Shown here piece after piece: positions 49,363 to 58,890 of a stretch of DNA of 64,000 nucleotides. A program made the position numbers and the translations under genes. The notes below the pieces were generated by a model. It was not told the DNA's origin. It did not search any database and saw only the letters and a list, made by a program, of their open reading frames with translations. Positions within the stretch are counted from its first letter, which is position 1; each line of letters opens with the position of its first letter. The stretch is from JANPCX01 sp031431125. GTDB taxonomy: Bacteria > Pseudomonadota > Gammaproteobacteria > Burkholderiales > Burkholderiaceae_C. The stretch is from contig JANPCX010000078.1 of NCBI GenBank assembly GCA_031431125.1, positions 1-64,000 on the forward strand. Direction: 5' to 3'.

Positions 49363-51566
49363 TGGCCGTCGGCTTCGCGGCCGCTGCGGTGCCAGCGCTG
49401 GCGCAAGAACGCGCCAGTGCGGCTGAGCAAGTGGCAATCAACACGCTGCCGGCGGTGGTGGTCAGTGGCTCGCGAAGCGAGCGGCGTGTCAGGGACCTGC
49501 CCGCCAGCGTTGAAGTTATTGATGCGGCGCAGCTCGAAGCCGGCCAGTCCAGCGACATCCGCGACCTGGCCAAAACGCTGCCCAACGTATCGGTTCAACG
49601 CGCACCCGCACGGTTTTCCTTGGCGGGCAACGCCACTGGCCGAGATACCAACGCCGGGTTCAACATACGCGGGCTCGAAGGCAACCGGGTGCTTTTCCTC
49701 GTCGATGGCATTCGTTTGCCGCGCAGCTATGTATTTGGCAGCAACGCCTTTGGGCGCGATACGGTAGATGTCACCTTGCTCAAACGGGTAGAGCTGATCA
49801 AGGGATCGGCCAGCGCTTTGTACGGCTCCGACGGCCTGGCGGGGTTGGTGAACTTTGTGACGCAGGAGCCAGGCGACTTTTTATCCAACAACCAATCGCT
49901 GGGTGGCAAAGCCGGCTTGGCCTACAGCGGTGACAACCAGGGCATCAAGGCCAGTGCCACCGTCGCTGGTCAAGCAACACAAAGTGTGCAGTGGTTAATC
50001 ACGCTGGGCGCCGACCGCGCCAAGGCGCTGGACAACCTTGGCAGCAACGATGCCGCCAACATCGACCGCACCACCCCCAACCCACAGCGCGATCGGGGCC
50101 AAACCGCGTTGGGCAAGCTGGTGTTTCGGCCATCAGCAGAACAAAAACACAGTCTCACGCTGGAACATGTCGACAAACACTTCAACTACGAACTGCTGTC
50201 GGCCCGTGCCAAAGCGCCGCTGACCGCCACGTCCACCTTGAACGCAAATTCGTTCACCACCCAAGAGCGTGACCGCTTCACCTGGATGGGCGATTTTTCT
50301 TGGCAAACGCCCGCGTTCGATCAACTGCAAACCGTGCTCAGCGCACAGCGCGCGCATTCCCGCGAAGTGGCGAATGAAGACCGCAACACCGCCGCCGACC
50401 GTGTGCGCGACGTGACCTACGACGAAAAAACGCTGCAACTCGGCGTTCAAGCGGGCAAAACCATTCGCATGCAAGGCGGGCTGAACGGTTGGGTGCAAAA
50501 AATCACCTACGGCGCAGAACAAGTGACTACCCGGGTGAGCAACCTCAACACCGGTGTCACGCCCCCTTTTGGCGAAACCTTTCCGTTGAAACGTTTCCCC
50601 GACACGCGTGAAAGCACGCAAGCGGTCTATGTGCAAGACGAATGGATCTCGGACGCTTGGAGCATCACGCCCGCAGTGCGTCACGACCGCTTTGACATCC
50701 AGGCGGATCAAGCCGGGTTTGTTCCGCCCGCCGCTTCAATCAAGGGCTCGGCCACTTCACCCAAACTGGGTGCGCTGTGGCGGGTGGCACCGCAGTGGAG
50801 TGTGTTTGGCAGCTACGGAACCGGGTTTCGTGCGCCCAACGCCTCGCAGATCAATGCCTTTTTTGAGAACCTCACATCGTTCTACAAAACCGTTCCCAAC
50901 CCCAACCTCAAGCCGGAAAAAAGCCGCAACATTGAACTGGGCGTGCGTGGCCAGGTGGCCGGGCTGAAGCTGGATGCAGCGGTATTCAGCGGCCGCTACC
51001 GCAACTTGATCGCCGATTCACAACAAGTCGGCGGCGCTGGTGTGGCCGGCAACCCAACCGTGTTTCAGTCGGTCAACATTGGCCAGGCCCGCATCCACGG
51101 GTTCGAGTTCAAAGGCGACTACGTCTGGACAAAGTCAGCGCAGGGTGGGTTGAGCACGCCATTTGCCTACGGTCAAACCAAGGGGGAAGACTTGCAGACA
51201 GGCCGTCCGCTCAACTCGGTCAATCCCGCCAAACTTTATGTCGGACTGCAATACGCCACCGCCGCGTGGGATCTGCGGCTGGATGTGATTCGCCACGCTG
51301 CCAAAAAAGCAGCCGATGTGAACAGCGCAGCGTCCGTCAACCCACCCAACACCCAGTTCCTCACCCCTGCGGCCACCACGCTTGACCTGGGCGGCCAATG
51401 GCGCATCCGCAAAGACGTGCGCTTGAATTTGGCGGTGAACAACCTCACCGACAAAAAGTACTGGATGTGGAGCGACGTGCGTGGCCTGGCGGCCAGCAGC
51501 ACCGTCGCCGACGCTTACAGCCAACCCGGCCGGCATGTGAACGCCTCGCTGGTGGTGGACTTTTAA
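49311..51566 (+). CDS. TonB-dependent heme/hemoglobin receptor
   Basis: A 751-aa outer-membrane receptor. The leader (MAVGFAAAAVPALAQ) is followed by the plug domain (VVVSGSRSERRVRDLPASVEVID ... GFNIRGLEGNRVLFLVDGIRLPR, SASALYGSDGLAGLVNF). A 22-strand barrel ends in the hydrophobic-aromatic LVVDF. Pattern is of the hemoglobin/transferrin/lactoferrin receptor group. The ATG at 49311 has AAGAAGG 9 bases upstream; ATG at 49302 is very close to it. It leads a plus-strand operon with HmuS, HmuT, HmuU, HmuV. Confidence 0.9.
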   Translation: MVDRRKIIWALPCHGTLMAVGFAAAAVPALAQERASAAEQVAINTLPAVVVSGSRSERRVRDLPASVEVIDAAQLEAGQSSDIRDLAKTLPNVSVQRAPARFSLAGNATGRDTNAGFNIRGLEGNRVLFLVDGIRLPRSYVFGSNAFGRDTVDVTLLKRVELIKGSASALYGSDGLAGLVNFVTQEPGDFLSNNQSLGGKAGLAYSGDNQGIKASATVAGQATQSVQWLITLGADRAKALDNLGSNDAANIDRTTPNPQRDRGQTALGKLVFRPSAEQKHSLTLEHVDKHFNYELLSARAKAPLTATSTLNANSFTTQERDRFTWMGDFSWQTPAFDQLQTVLSAQRAHSREVANEDRNTAADRVRDVTYDEKTLQLGVQAGKTIRMQGGLNGWVQKITYGAEQVTTRVSNLNTGVTPPFGETFPLKRFPDTRESTQAVYVQDEWISDAWSITPAVRHDRFDIQADQAGFVPPAASIKGSATSPKLGALWRVAPQWSVFGSYGTGFRAPNASQINAFFENLTSFYKTVPNPNLKPEKSRNIELGVRGQVAGLKLDAAVFSGRYRNLIADSQQVGGAGVAGNPTVFQSVNIGQARIHGFEFKGDYVWTKSAQGGLSTPFAYGQTKGEDLQTGRPLNSVNPAKLYVGLQYATAAWDLRLDVIRHAAKKAADVNSAASVNPPNTQFLTPAATTLDLGGQWRIRKDVRLNLAVNNLTDKKYWMWSDVRGLAASSTVADAYSQPGRHVNASLVVDF

Positions 51567-51598
51567 AACTTGCATCAATCGCCAACACCGAGGACGCC

Positions 51599-51913
51599 AT
51601 GAACCACCCCGCCATTGACCCCGCCGACAACATCGACTTTCCCGAAGCCGCCATCGCTGGCACCTTGGCCTTGATGACCTGCCATGTGCAGTGCGTTGAC
51701 GCCCAAAGTCGCGACGAGTTAGCCCAACACGTGCTCAGCAACTTGGCCAAGCTGTCTGCGCACCCGCAGCTCTCAGTCAACTTCAAATCCATGCTGCTGG
51801 GCTTGCACATGCGTTGGCAAATTCAACTGCAAAACCAAGCTGAACGCTCTCAGTTTGCACAGCCCCACGGCGACACCCGCGCTTGGCTGCCCACCCCCAC
51901 CTGCATGCAATGA
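51599..51913 (+). CDS. Small protein of the heme operon, unknown function
   Basis: A 104-aa soluble helical protein (NIDFPEAAIAGTLALMTCHVQCVDAQSRDELAQHVLSNLAKLSAHPQLS). No recognised domain. It lies 32 bases after the receptor and 17 before hmuS on the same strand, so it is surely part of the operon. Similar small genes occur in betaproteobacterial heme loci. GAGGA lies before the ATG. Confidence 0.7.
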   Translation: MNHPAIDPADNIDFPEAAIAGTLALMTCHVQCVDAQSRDELAQHVLSNLAKLSAHPQLSVNFKSMLLGLHMRWQIQLQNQAERSQFAQPHGDTRAWLPTPTCMQ

Positions 51914-51930
51914 CCGCACTGGAGACTCGA

Positions 51931-53058
51931 ATGAACACCACCCCACATGCCGCCGTGCGCGAGATTTTTCAGCAGGCCCGTGATGCTGGGCTGCGCGCCA
52001 AAGACGCAGCGCAATCGCGCGGTTTCAGCGAAGGCCAAGTGGTAGCCGCCCATGTGGGCAGCGACCACTTCCCGCCCAAAGCAACGCCGCTGCGCGGCCC
52101 GTGGATCGAGCTGCTGCAGGCCTTGGAGCGCTGCGGCCCCTTGATGGCACTGACGCGAAACGAAAGTACCGTACACGAAAAAACCGGCATCTATCAACGC
52201 GTGACGGGCACCGGCAACATGGGCTTGGCCTTGGGCAGTGACATTGACTTGCGCCTGTTTTTGAGCCACTGGCACGCGGGATTTGCGGTCACCGAGTTAT
52301 CGGCCAACCCGACCGAAAGTGCGAAACACAGCCTGCAGTTTTTCAACCAACAGGGCCTTGCCGTTCACAAAATTTTTCCCCGCGACGCGACCGACCTCGA
52401 CGCCTGGCGGGCCGTGGCCGCCGTGTTTGCAGCGCCCGACGAGCCGGTCGCCGAGTTTGAACCCTTCACCCCAAAAATCGCCGTGCTGCCCTCACGCCCC
52501 GATGCAGCCGTCGACGGCAAAGCCTTGTGCGACGATTGGTCGCGCCTGCAAGACACCCATGATTTTTTTGGCCTGCTCAAAAAACACGGCGTCGAGCGCC
52601 AGCAAAGTTTTCGCCTCGCCGAGGGTGTTTACGCCGAACGTTTGGCAGCGCACACCACGCTGGACTTGCTGCAAGAAGCCGCGTTTGAAAACGTCCCGCT
52701 GATGTGTTTTGTGAGCAACCCAGGTTGCATCCAAATTCACTCCGGGCCCGTCAAACGCATCGAGCCGATGAACATCCGGGGCACCGCTTGGTTGAACGTG
52801 ATCGACCCCGACTTCAACTTGCACTTGTGCGAAGACCACATTCACACCACCTGGGCCGTCAGTAAACCCACCGCTGATGGTGTGGTCACATCGGTCGAGT
52901 TGTTTGACCACCACGGCGAGTTGATGGCCCAGTTTTTTGGTGTGCGCAAACCCGGGCAAGCCGAACTGCCCCAGTGGCGCGACCTGGTGGCCCACTTGGT
53001 GCGCGATGAGGCGACCCAACGTGATGCGCCCTTTGCTGCCGCAACCCACGCCGCATGA
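51931..53058 (+). CDS. hmuS: Hemin-degrading factor HmuS
   Basis: A 375-aa cytosolic heme-handling protein of the HmuS/ChuS family, a duplicated fold. The first half shows REIFQQARDAGLRAKDAAQSRGFSEGQ, the second HDFFGLLKKHGVERQQSFRL, GCIQIHSGPVKRIEPMNIRGTAWLNVIDPDFNLHL. It binds heme delivered by the ABC importer and frees its iron. ATG at 51931 with TGGAGA upstream is preferred. The next gene (hmuT) overlaps by 4 bases. Confidence 0.9.
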   Translation: MNTTPHAAVREIFQQARDAGLRAKDAAQSRGFSEGQVVAAHVGSDHFPPKATPLRGPWIELLQALERCGPLMALTRNESTVHEKTGIYQRVTGTGNMGLALGSDIDLRLFLSHWHAGFAVTELSANPTESAKHSLQFFNQQGLAVHKIFPRDATDLDAWRAVAAVFAAPDEPVAEFEPFTPKIAVLPSRPDAAVDGKALCDDWSRLQDTHDFFGLLKKHGVERQQSFRLAEGVYAERLAAHTTLDLLQEAAFENVPLMCFVSNPGCIQIHSGPVKRIEPMNIRGTAWLNVIDPDFNLHLCEDHIHTTWAVSKPTADGVVTSVELFDHHGELMAQFFGVRKPGQAELPQWRDLVAHLVRDEATQRDAPFAAATHAA

Positions 53059-53966
53059 GCACCTTCGCCGACAACCCGATGCCAAGCTCGTACACACGGC
53101 GCGAGTTGATGCAGGCAGGCGCAGCCGCCATACTCGCGCCCGGCTTGACGCCAACGGTTCTTGCTGCGCCGACGCGCAGGCCCCGACTGATCACACTGGG
53201 CGGAGCCCTCACGGAGATCGTTTATTTGCTTGGCGCACAAGACCAGTTGGTGGGAACTGACACCACCAGCCTCTACCCATTGGCCGCTCAGCAAACACCC
53301 AAGGTGGGCTACCTGCGACAGCTCTCGGCAGAGGGGCTGTTGTCGTTGCGGCCCGATGCGGTGATTGCCAGTGGTGAAGCGGGGCCGCCCGTGGTGCTGG
53401 ATCAAATTCGCGCAGCCGGCGTGCGCATCACCGTGATCGAGGCCAACCACAGTTGGGCTGAAGTGCAGCGCAAAGTGGCGGCCATCGGCGCGGCGGCCCA
53501 GCGAGAGCGCCAGGCCCAAGCGCTGCAGCAGCAGTTGGATGCGCAGTGGAGCGCCGCGCTGGCATCGGTGGCCCGTGCCAAAGGCGCAGCGCCACGTGTG
53601 CTCTTCATCTTGGCGCACAGCCAAAGTCCCAGCGTTTCAGGTCAAGGCACCGCCGCCGATGCGGTGATCCGTTTGGCGGGTGGTGTGAATGCGATGCAAG
53701 GTTTCAGCAACTACCGTCCCCTCACGGCGGAAGCCATGGCCGTGGCCGCACCCGATGTGATTCTCACCAGCACCCAAGGTGTAGAAGCTCAAGGCGGCGT
53801 TGAGAAATTTTGGTCGCACCCCGAGTTGGCCCTGACACCCGCGTTCAAACGGCGCGCGCTGGTGCACTTGGATGCCTTGCAACTCACCGGCTTCGGGCCA
53901 CGTTTGCCCGACACCGTGCGCCTGCTGCACGAACGTTTTCTGCAAGCGAACGGTCGGGCCGCATGA
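53055..53966 (+). CDS. hmuT: Hemin ABC transporter substrate-binding protein HmuT
   Basis: A 303-aa periplasmic heme carrier. N-terminal YTRRELMQAGAAAILAPG has a twin-arginine-like start, then a leader ending VLAA. The fold is the two-lobe TroA type (ITLGGALTEIVYLLGAQDQLVGTDTTSLYP) with YLRQLSAEGLLSLRPDAVIAS and GVNAMQGFSNYRPLTAEAMA. It overlaps hmuS upstream and hmuU downstream by 4 bases each, so translation is chained. Confidence 0.92.
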   Translation: MSTFADNPMPSSYTRRELMQAGAAAILAPGLTPTVLAAPTRRPRLITLGGALTEIVYLLGAQDQLVGTDTTSLYPLAAQQTPKVGYLRQLSAEGLLSLRPDAVIASGEAGPPVVLDQIRAAGVRITVIEANHSWAEVQRKVAAIGAAAQRERQAQALQQQLDAQWSAALASVARAKGAAPRVLFILAHSQSPSVSGQGTAADAVIRLAGGVNAMQGFSNYRPLTAEAMAVAAPDVILTSTQGVEAQGGVEKFWSHPELALTPAFKRRALVHLDALQLTGFGPRLPDTVRLLHERFLQANGRAA

Positions 53967-55039
53967 GCAGCGTGCCGACACAGCGCGCGCAAGGTGTTGC
54001 GCAAGCGTGGCGGCTGTCACCGCGCCAGGTGTGGCTCAGCGGTGGGTTGCTGGTGTTGGGTGTGTTTCTGTGGGCCGCCACACGTGGTGCCTATGCACTG
54101 AGCGGCGGGCAGCTTTGGCACATCGTGGGTAATGGTCTTTGGGGCGGCGGAGAAGAGTCGGCCGCACAACTGGTCTTCATGAACATTCGCCTGCCGCGTT
54201 TGGTGCTGGGCTTGGCGGCGGGCGCTGGGCTCGGTTTGGCCGGTGCATTGATGCAAGGTTTGTTTCGCAACCCGCTGGCCGACCCGGGCCTCATCGGTGT
54301 CAGCAGCGGTGCAGCGCTGGCCGCTGGCATCACGATTGTGCTGGGAGCCACCTGGTTTCCAGCCCTGCCGCGCCACTTGGGCAGCGGTGCCTTGGTATTG
54401 ATGGCCTTCACCGGCGGTTGGTGCGTGACCCTGCTGATTTACGGCTTGGCGCGCTCTGAAGGGGGCACGCGTATTGGCATGATGATGTTGGCCGGTGTGG
54501 CCGTGAATGCACTGGCGGGGGCGGGGCTCGGATTTTTGAGTTTTCTAGCGTCGGACGAACAACTGCGCAGCCTGCAGTTTTGGATGTTGGGCAGCTTGGG
54601 CGGTGCGCGCTGGAGCGCGGTGGCCCTGGTGAGCGTCATCACGCTGGCCGCGCTGGCGTGGGGACTGCGCTTGGCGCGGCCACTCGACGCTTTGGCGCTG
54701 GGCGAAGCGCAGGCCAGCCTGTTGGGAGTGCCGGTAGAGCAAGTCAAGCGCCGGGCCATTGTGGTGACGGCGTTGGCGGTGGGGGCCGTCAGCGCCACCA
54801 CCGGCATCATCGGTTTTGTGGGCCTGATCGCACCGCATGTTGTTCGTTTGATCGCCGGACCAGACCACCGGGTGGTGCTGCCCGGTTCGGCGTTGTTGGG
54901 GGCCGTATTGGTATTGCTGTCCGACGCCGTCGCGCGCACAGCGCTGCAACCCGCTGAGCTGCCACTGGGCGTGCTCACCGCTTGTGTCGGTGTGCCGTTT
55001 TTCTTGCTGCTGCTGCGGCACATGCGGCATCGGCTTTGA
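53963..55039 (+). CDS. hmuU: Hemin ABC transporter permease HmuU
   Basis: A 358-aa FecCD-type permease with about ten helices. It has the conserved RLPRLVLGLAAGAGLGLAGALMQGLFRNPLADPGLIGVSSGAAL motif and GIIGFVGLIAPHVVRLIAGPDHR near the end. It forms the inner-membrane channel with HmuV. The stop lies 2 bases before the proposed hmuV start. Confidence 0.93.
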   Translation: MSSVPTQRAQGVAQAWRLSPRQVWLSGGLLVLGVFLWAATRGAYALSGGQLWHIVGNGLWGGGEESAAQLVFMNIRLPRLVLGLAAGAGLGLAGALMQGLFRNPLADPGLIGVSSGAALAAGITIVLGATWFPALPRHLGSGALVLMAFTGGWCVTLLIYGLARSEGGTRIGMMMLAGVAVNALAGAGLGFLSFLASDEQLRSLQFWMLGSLGGARWSAVALVSVITLAALAWGLRLARPLDALALGEAQASLLGVPVEQVKRRAIVVTALAVGAVSATTGIIGFVGLIAPHVVRLIAGPDHRVVLPGSALLGAVLVLLSDAVARTALQPAELPLGVLTACVGVPFFLLLLRHMRHRL

Positions 55040-55041
55040 AG

Positions 55042-55908
55042 GTGGCGAGCGAGCGTCCCTTGCAGTGGCTGCGCCGCCGCACACCCACTGCACCAGCGCA
55101 GACCGACACCGTAGCGTGCGCCACCCCGGGTTTGCACTGCGCGCACGTGGCGCTGACGCTGGGCTCGCGCACGCTCTTCTCCAATTTGTCGGTCACGTTT
55201 CAGCCAGGCCGCATCACCGCGCTGCTGGGGCCGAACGGGGCGGGCAAGTCGAGTTTGTTGTCGCTGCTGGCGGGGCTGCGCTCGCCCGATGCGGGCACTG
55301 TGCGCTTAGACGATCAAGCGCTGATGGCAGCGGCAGCGCCCGAGCTGGCACGCCGCCGCGCCGTGATGCCACAAGAAAGCCAAGTAGCCTTCGATTTCAC
55401 AGCCGCCGAAGTGGTGGAAATGGGCCGCTACCCCCACCGTCTGCAACCGGCAGCCGATGAAATGCACATCGTCGACCAGGCCCTGGTCAGCATGGAGGCC
55501 GCAACCCACGGCACACGCTTGCTGGCCACACTATCAGGTGGAGAAAAAGCCCGCATTCAGCTGGCCCGCGCACTCGCCCAGGTGTGGCACGCGCCACCGT
55601 GCGGCCGTGGCCGCTGGCTGCTGCTGGACGAGCCCACCGCCGCGATGGATTTGGCGCACCAGCACCGTTGTTTCAAACGCTTACTCGACTGGGCCCACCA
55701 ACAAGGCGTGGGCGTTGTGGTGGTGATGCACGACTTGAACTTGGCGCTGCGTTACGCCGACGATGCCTTGATCTTGAGCCCCACTCAACCGCCCGTATTT
55801 GGCGCGGTTCGAGAAGTGCTTAGCCCTTCATTGGTATCGGAGCATTGGGGGGTGCGCTGCGAGCAGGTCATGGCGTCAAGCGTGCCTCAGTTGCTGTTCA
55901 GCGACTGA
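55042..55908 (+). CDS. hmuV: Hemin ABC transporter ATP-binding protein HmuV
   Basis: A 288-aa ATPase. Walker A GPNGAGKSS, signature LSGGEKARIQLARAL, Walker B LLLDEPTAAMDL, H-loop VVMHDLN. It energises HmuTU heme import. Start: GTG at 55042 just after the hmuU stop; TTG at 55036 overlapping that stop is an alternative, and the frame also extends into hmuU. It is the last gene of the plus-strand operon and converges with the bacterioferritin gene. Confidence 0.9.
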   Translation: MASERPLQWLRRRTPTAPAQTDTVACATPGLHCAHVALTLGSRTLFSNLSVTFQPGRITALLGPNGAGKSSLLSLLAGLRSPDAGTVRLDDQALMAAAAPELARRRAVMPQESQVAFDFTAAEVVEMGRYPHRLQPAADEMHIVDQALVSMEAATHGTRLLATLSGGEKARIQLARALAQVWHAPPCGRGRWLLLDEPTAAMDLAHQHRCFKRLLDWAHQQGVGVVVVMHDLNLALRYADDALILSPTQPPVFGAVREVLSPSLVSEHWGVRCEQVMASSVPQLLFSD

Positions 55909-55924
55909 GGCCGACCAAGGGAAA

Positions 55925-56392
55925 TCACCCCATTTGCGACTGAAGGTAGTTCTGCTCACCCACCTTGGCCACCAGATCAAGCTGGGTTTCCAGGAAGTCG
56001 ATGTGCTCTTCGGTGTCTTCCAAAATGCCTTGCAGCAGGTCACGCGAAACGTAGTCGCGGGCGGTTTCGCAAGTGGCGATGCCGTCTTTGATGGTTTGCT
56101 GCGCGTTGCGCTCTGAGTTCAAGTCGCAGCCCAGGGCTTCGACCAAGGTTTCGCCGAGGTAGATCTTGGCAAGGTCTTGCAAATTGGGCAGGCCGTCGAG
56201 CGCGAAAATGCGCTCCATCAAAGCGTCGGCGTGTTTCATCTCGCCGATGGATTCTTCGTATTCCTTCTTGGCGATTTTCTCGAAGCCCCAGTGCTTGAAC
56301 ATGCGGTAGTGCACGAAGTACTGGTTGATGGCGGTGAGTTCGTTTTTGAGTTGCACTTGCAGCGCGGCAATGACTTGGGGTTCGCCCTTCAT
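55925..56392 (-). CDS. bfr: Bacterioferritin
   Basis: A 155-aa four-helix diiron ferritin that stores iron and binds heme. Ferroxidase ligands appear in LKNELTAINQYF, YEESIGEMKHADALMERI, and LEDTEEHIDFLETQL; the axial heme Met is M52 in IGEMKHAD. Family length is standard. It stands alone on the minus strand with GGAGC near the start. With BFD and the heme operon it completes import, storage and release of iron. Confidence 0.93.
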   Translation of the reverse strand: MKGEPQVIAALQVQLKNELTAINQYFVHYRMFKHWGFEKIAKKEYEESIGEMKHADALMERIFALDGLPNLQDLAKIYLGETLVEALGCDLNSERNAQQTIKDGIATCETARDYVSRDLLQGILEDTEEHIDFLETQLDLVAKVGEQNYLQSQMG

Positions 56393-56480
56393 GACAGCTC
56401 CTTAGAAAACCTTATTTTGCAGGCTGCACGGAGCCAGTCCGCAAAAGCGCCCTTGTGCCCAGGGTTTTACACTGCGCCCC

Positions 56481-56867
56481 ATGATCGAATTCCTGCTCGA
56501 AATCTTCGGCGAATTTTTCTTGCAGCTCTTCATCGAGGCGCTGGCCGAGATGGGTCTGCATGCGGTGGCCGATCCGCTGCGTCGGCCGGGCAATCCGTGG
56601 CTCGCGGCTTTGGGTTATGTCGTGCTCGGTGGATTGCTTGGGGGCTTGAGCTTGTGGCTCTTCCCGGTGCACTTGATTGGAAACTACACGCTTCGATACC
56701 TCAACCTCATCGTCACCCCCGCTGCTGTGGGCCTGGCGATGATGTGGCTGGGCATGTGGCGCGCCAAACGCGGGCAGCCTGTGATGCGGCTGGACCGTTT
56801 CACTTTTGGCTTTTTGTTTGCGTTCGCGCTGGGTGTGACGCGGTTTGTTTTTGGGGCCGTTGAGTGA
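56481..56867 (+). CDS. Membrane protein of unknown function upstream of the PAS kinase
   Basis: 128 aa with about three hydrophobic helices (FLLEIFGEFFLQLFIEALAEM, LAALGYVVLGGLLGGLSLWLF, LIVTPAAVGLAMMWLGMW). No family is recognised. Its stop overlaps the GTG start of the PAS kinase (GTGA at 56864-56867), pointing to translational coupling, and so perhaps to a role in the signalling unit. Confidence 0.65.
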   Translation: MIEFLLEIFGEFFLQLFIEALAEMGLHAVADPLRRPGNPWLAALGYVVLGGLLGGLSLWLFPVHLIGNYTLRYLNLIVTPAAVGLAMMWLGMWRAKRGQPVMRLDRFTFGFLFAFALGVTRFVFGAVE

Positions 56868-58102
56868 GCACATCAACGCCCCTGCCGACCTTCGCACTGC
56901 AGGTTCCACCAACAGCCCAAGACACGGCAGCGACCGCCGATCCCCTGTGGCAACACCAACTGGGCTTGCTGCTGGAGTCCACCGGCGAAGGCATTTTTGG
57001 GGTGGACTTGGACGGCCACTGCATGTTCATCAACCGCGCCGGGGCCCGCATGCTGGGTTATGAAGCCGCCGAGGTGTGGGGCCGCAACATGCACGAACTC
57101 ACCCACCACTCGCATGCCGACGGTAGCCATTACCCCGACACCGACTGCCCCATCTTCAACGCCTTTCGCCAGGGCCTGCCTTGCCGCATTGACACCGAGG
57201 TGTTCTGGCGCCACGACCACAGCAGTTTTGCGGTGGAGTATTCCAGCCACCCCATCATGGACGGCAGCGTGGTGCGCGGGGCCGTCATCACCTTTGTGGA
57301 CATCACCGAGCGCAAACGTGCGGCCGACGCGCTGCGTGCGGCGAAGAACGAGTTGGAGCAACGCGTGGCCGAGCGCACGGCCGAGTTGTCACGCGCGCTG
57401 CAGCAGTTGCAGGAGTTGTCGGTTTACTCGGAAGGCGTGCGTGAGAACGAACGCACCCGCATCGCCCGCGAGGTGCACGACGAACTCGGCAGCCTCTTGG
57501 TGGCCCTGAAGATGGACGTGAACTGGCTGGACAAACGCCTGGGCGAACAGGAGAGCCGAGAAGCCGAGGCGGCGCAAGCCATGCGTGAACGCATGCGCGC
57601 CAAATGCCAAAACATGAGCCGCTCCATTGAAACTGCGGTGAACAACGTGGGCCGCATCATCACCGACCTGCGCCCCAGCATCCTCGACCACCAAGGCCTG
57701 TGGGCTGCGCTGGAGTGGCAAGCCCACGAGTTTGTGCAAACCGCCGAACTGCGCTTGAACTGGCAGATGCAGGTGGCCCATGCGCCCGAACTGCCAGAGC
57801 CTGCGGCCATCGCGGTGTTTCGCATCTTTCAAGAAATGCTCTCCAATGTGGGCCGCCATGCGCAGGCCCAGCAGTTGGAGGTGTCGATTCAAGCAGATGC
57901 CCATGAACTGAGTTTGAGCGTGCGCGACGATGGCAGGGGTGCCAAAGCAGCCGCCTTTGAAGCCACCACCGCTTATGGTGTGATGGGCATGCGTGAACGC
58001 GCGCGGCCCTTTGGCGGACAAATCCATATCCACAGCGCACCGGGCCAGGGTTGCCTTTTCCAACTGCACATGCCCATGCCGCGGGTGGAGGAGGCGCCAT
58101 GA
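56864..58102 (+). CDS. PAS-domain histidine kinase (HisKA_3, NarX-type)
   Basis: 412 aa. PAS domain about 30-150 (LGLLLESTGEGIFGVDLDGHCMFINRAG), a coiled-coil linker (ALRAAKNELEQRVAERTAELSR), a HisKA_3 dimerisation helix with H205 in REVHDELGS, and an HATPase (EMLSNVGRHAQAQ, VRDDGRGA, GVMGMRERA). No membrane segment, so the sensor is cytosolic. It overlaps the response regulator start by 4 bases. Its place beside nitrate/cyanate genes suggests a nitrogen signal, but this is inference. Confidence 0.9.
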   Translation: MSTSTPLPTFALQVPPTAQDTAATADPLWQHQLGLLLESTGEGIFGVDLDGHCMFINRAGARMLGYEAAEVWGRNMHELTHHSHADGSHYPDTDCPIFNAFRQGLPCRIDTEVFWRHDHSSFAVEYSSHPIMDGSVVRGAVITFVDITERKRAADALRAAKNELEQRVAERTAELSRALQQLQELSVYSEGVRENERTRIAREVHDELGSLLVALKMDVNWLDKRLGEQESREAEAAQAMRERMRAKCQNMSRSIETAVNNVGRIITDLRPSILDHQGLWAALEWQAHEFVQTAELRLNWQMQVAHAPELPEPAAIAVFRIFQEMLSNVGRHAQAQQLEVSIQADAHELSLSVRDDGRGAKAAAFEATTAYGVMGMRERARPFGGQIHIHSAPGQGCLFQLHMPMPRVEEAP

Positions 58103-58758
58103 GCACCGCACGCATTCGGGTGCTGCTGGGCGACGACCACCGCATCGTGCGCGAAGGGCTGAAACAAGTTCTGGCCGACGCACCAGAAATTGAAGTCTGC
58201 GCCGAGGCCGCGAGCGGCCCCGAGGTGGAAACCACGGTGGCCCGTTTGAACGGTGGGCAAGGCCTGGACGTGGTCCTGCTCGACATCGCCTTGCCTGAAC
58301 GTGATGGCCTGGATGTGCTGCAAAGCCTGCGCAAAAACTGGCCCACCTTGCCTGTGCTCATGCTCAGCACCTACCCCGAAAAACAATACGCCGTGCGCTG
58401 CATCAAACTCGGCGCGTCGGGTTACTTGAACAAAAGTGCGGCCCCGGACGACATGATCGCGGCGGTGCGCAAAGTCGCAAGCGGTGGGGTGTACGTGAGC
58501 CCCACCACCGCCGAGGCCCTGGCCAACGCGGTCGGCTCAGCAGGCACCCAATTGGGGCCTGAAGCCCTGTCACACAGGGAATACCAGGTGTACCGCCTGC
58601 TCACCACGGGGCACAGCGTGAGCGAAATTGGTGCGCAATTGCAATTGGCCGCCAATACGGTGAGCACCTACCGCGCCCGCATCTTGGAAAAAACCGGCGC
58701 CAAGAACGATGTGGAGCTGGCCTTGTACGCCGAACGCCACCGCCAAGGCCGCGTTTAA
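58099..58758 (+). CDS. NarL-family response regulator
   Basis: A 219-aa regulator. Receiver with D62 in VVLLDIALPERDG and the GDDH acidic patch, and a LuxR/NarL helix-turn-helix at the end (LSHREYQVYRLLTTGHSVSEIGAQLQLAANTVSTYRARIL). It partners with the upstream kinase and is likely to act on nearby promoters, maybe its own unit or the transporter. Confidence 0.9.
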   Translation: MSTARIRVLLGDDHRIVREGLKQVLADAPEIEVCAEAASGPEVETTVARLNGGQGLDVVLLDIALPERDGLDVLQSLRKNWPTLPVLMLSTYPEKQYAVRCIKLGASGYLNKSAAPDDMIAAVRKVASGGVYVSPTTAEALANAVGSAGTQLGPEALSHREYQVYRLLTTGHSVSEIGAQLQLAANTVSTYRARILEKTGAKNDVELALYAERHRQGRV

Positions 58759-58766
58759 GACCCATT

Positions 58767-58784
58767 TGTAGGGCCAGCCCTACA
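58767..58784. promoter_or_regulatory. Palindrome upstream of the nitrate/cyanate operon
   Basis: TGTAGGG (58767-58773) and CCCTACA (58778-58784) around CCAG. It could be a binding site for a dimeric regulator, for example the adjacent NarL-type protein, or the hairpin of a weak terminator; there is no T-run after it. Confidence 0.4.
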
Positions 58785-58839
58785 CGGCATCGGTATGGCG
58801 TGGGTGATTTGCGGCGTTCACCCTCCAACTGGCCCACCT

Positions 58840-58855
58840 GGGCGCGGCACTTGCA
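58840..58855 (+). promoter_or_regulatory. Sigma-54 (RpoN) promoter-like sequence
   Basis: GGGCGCGGCACTTGCA matches the -24/-12 consensus TGGCACG-N4-TTGCA in the GG and GC doublets with 10 bases between and in TTGCA fully, with two mismatches in the rest of the fixed positions. Start of transcription would be near 58866, leaving a 25-base leader with GAGG before the ATG at 58891. It fits nitrogen control of nitrate/cyanate use. Confidence 0.55.
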
Positions 58856-58890
58856 TAGCAGCTTGCACCTGTCCACACACGAGGTGCCTC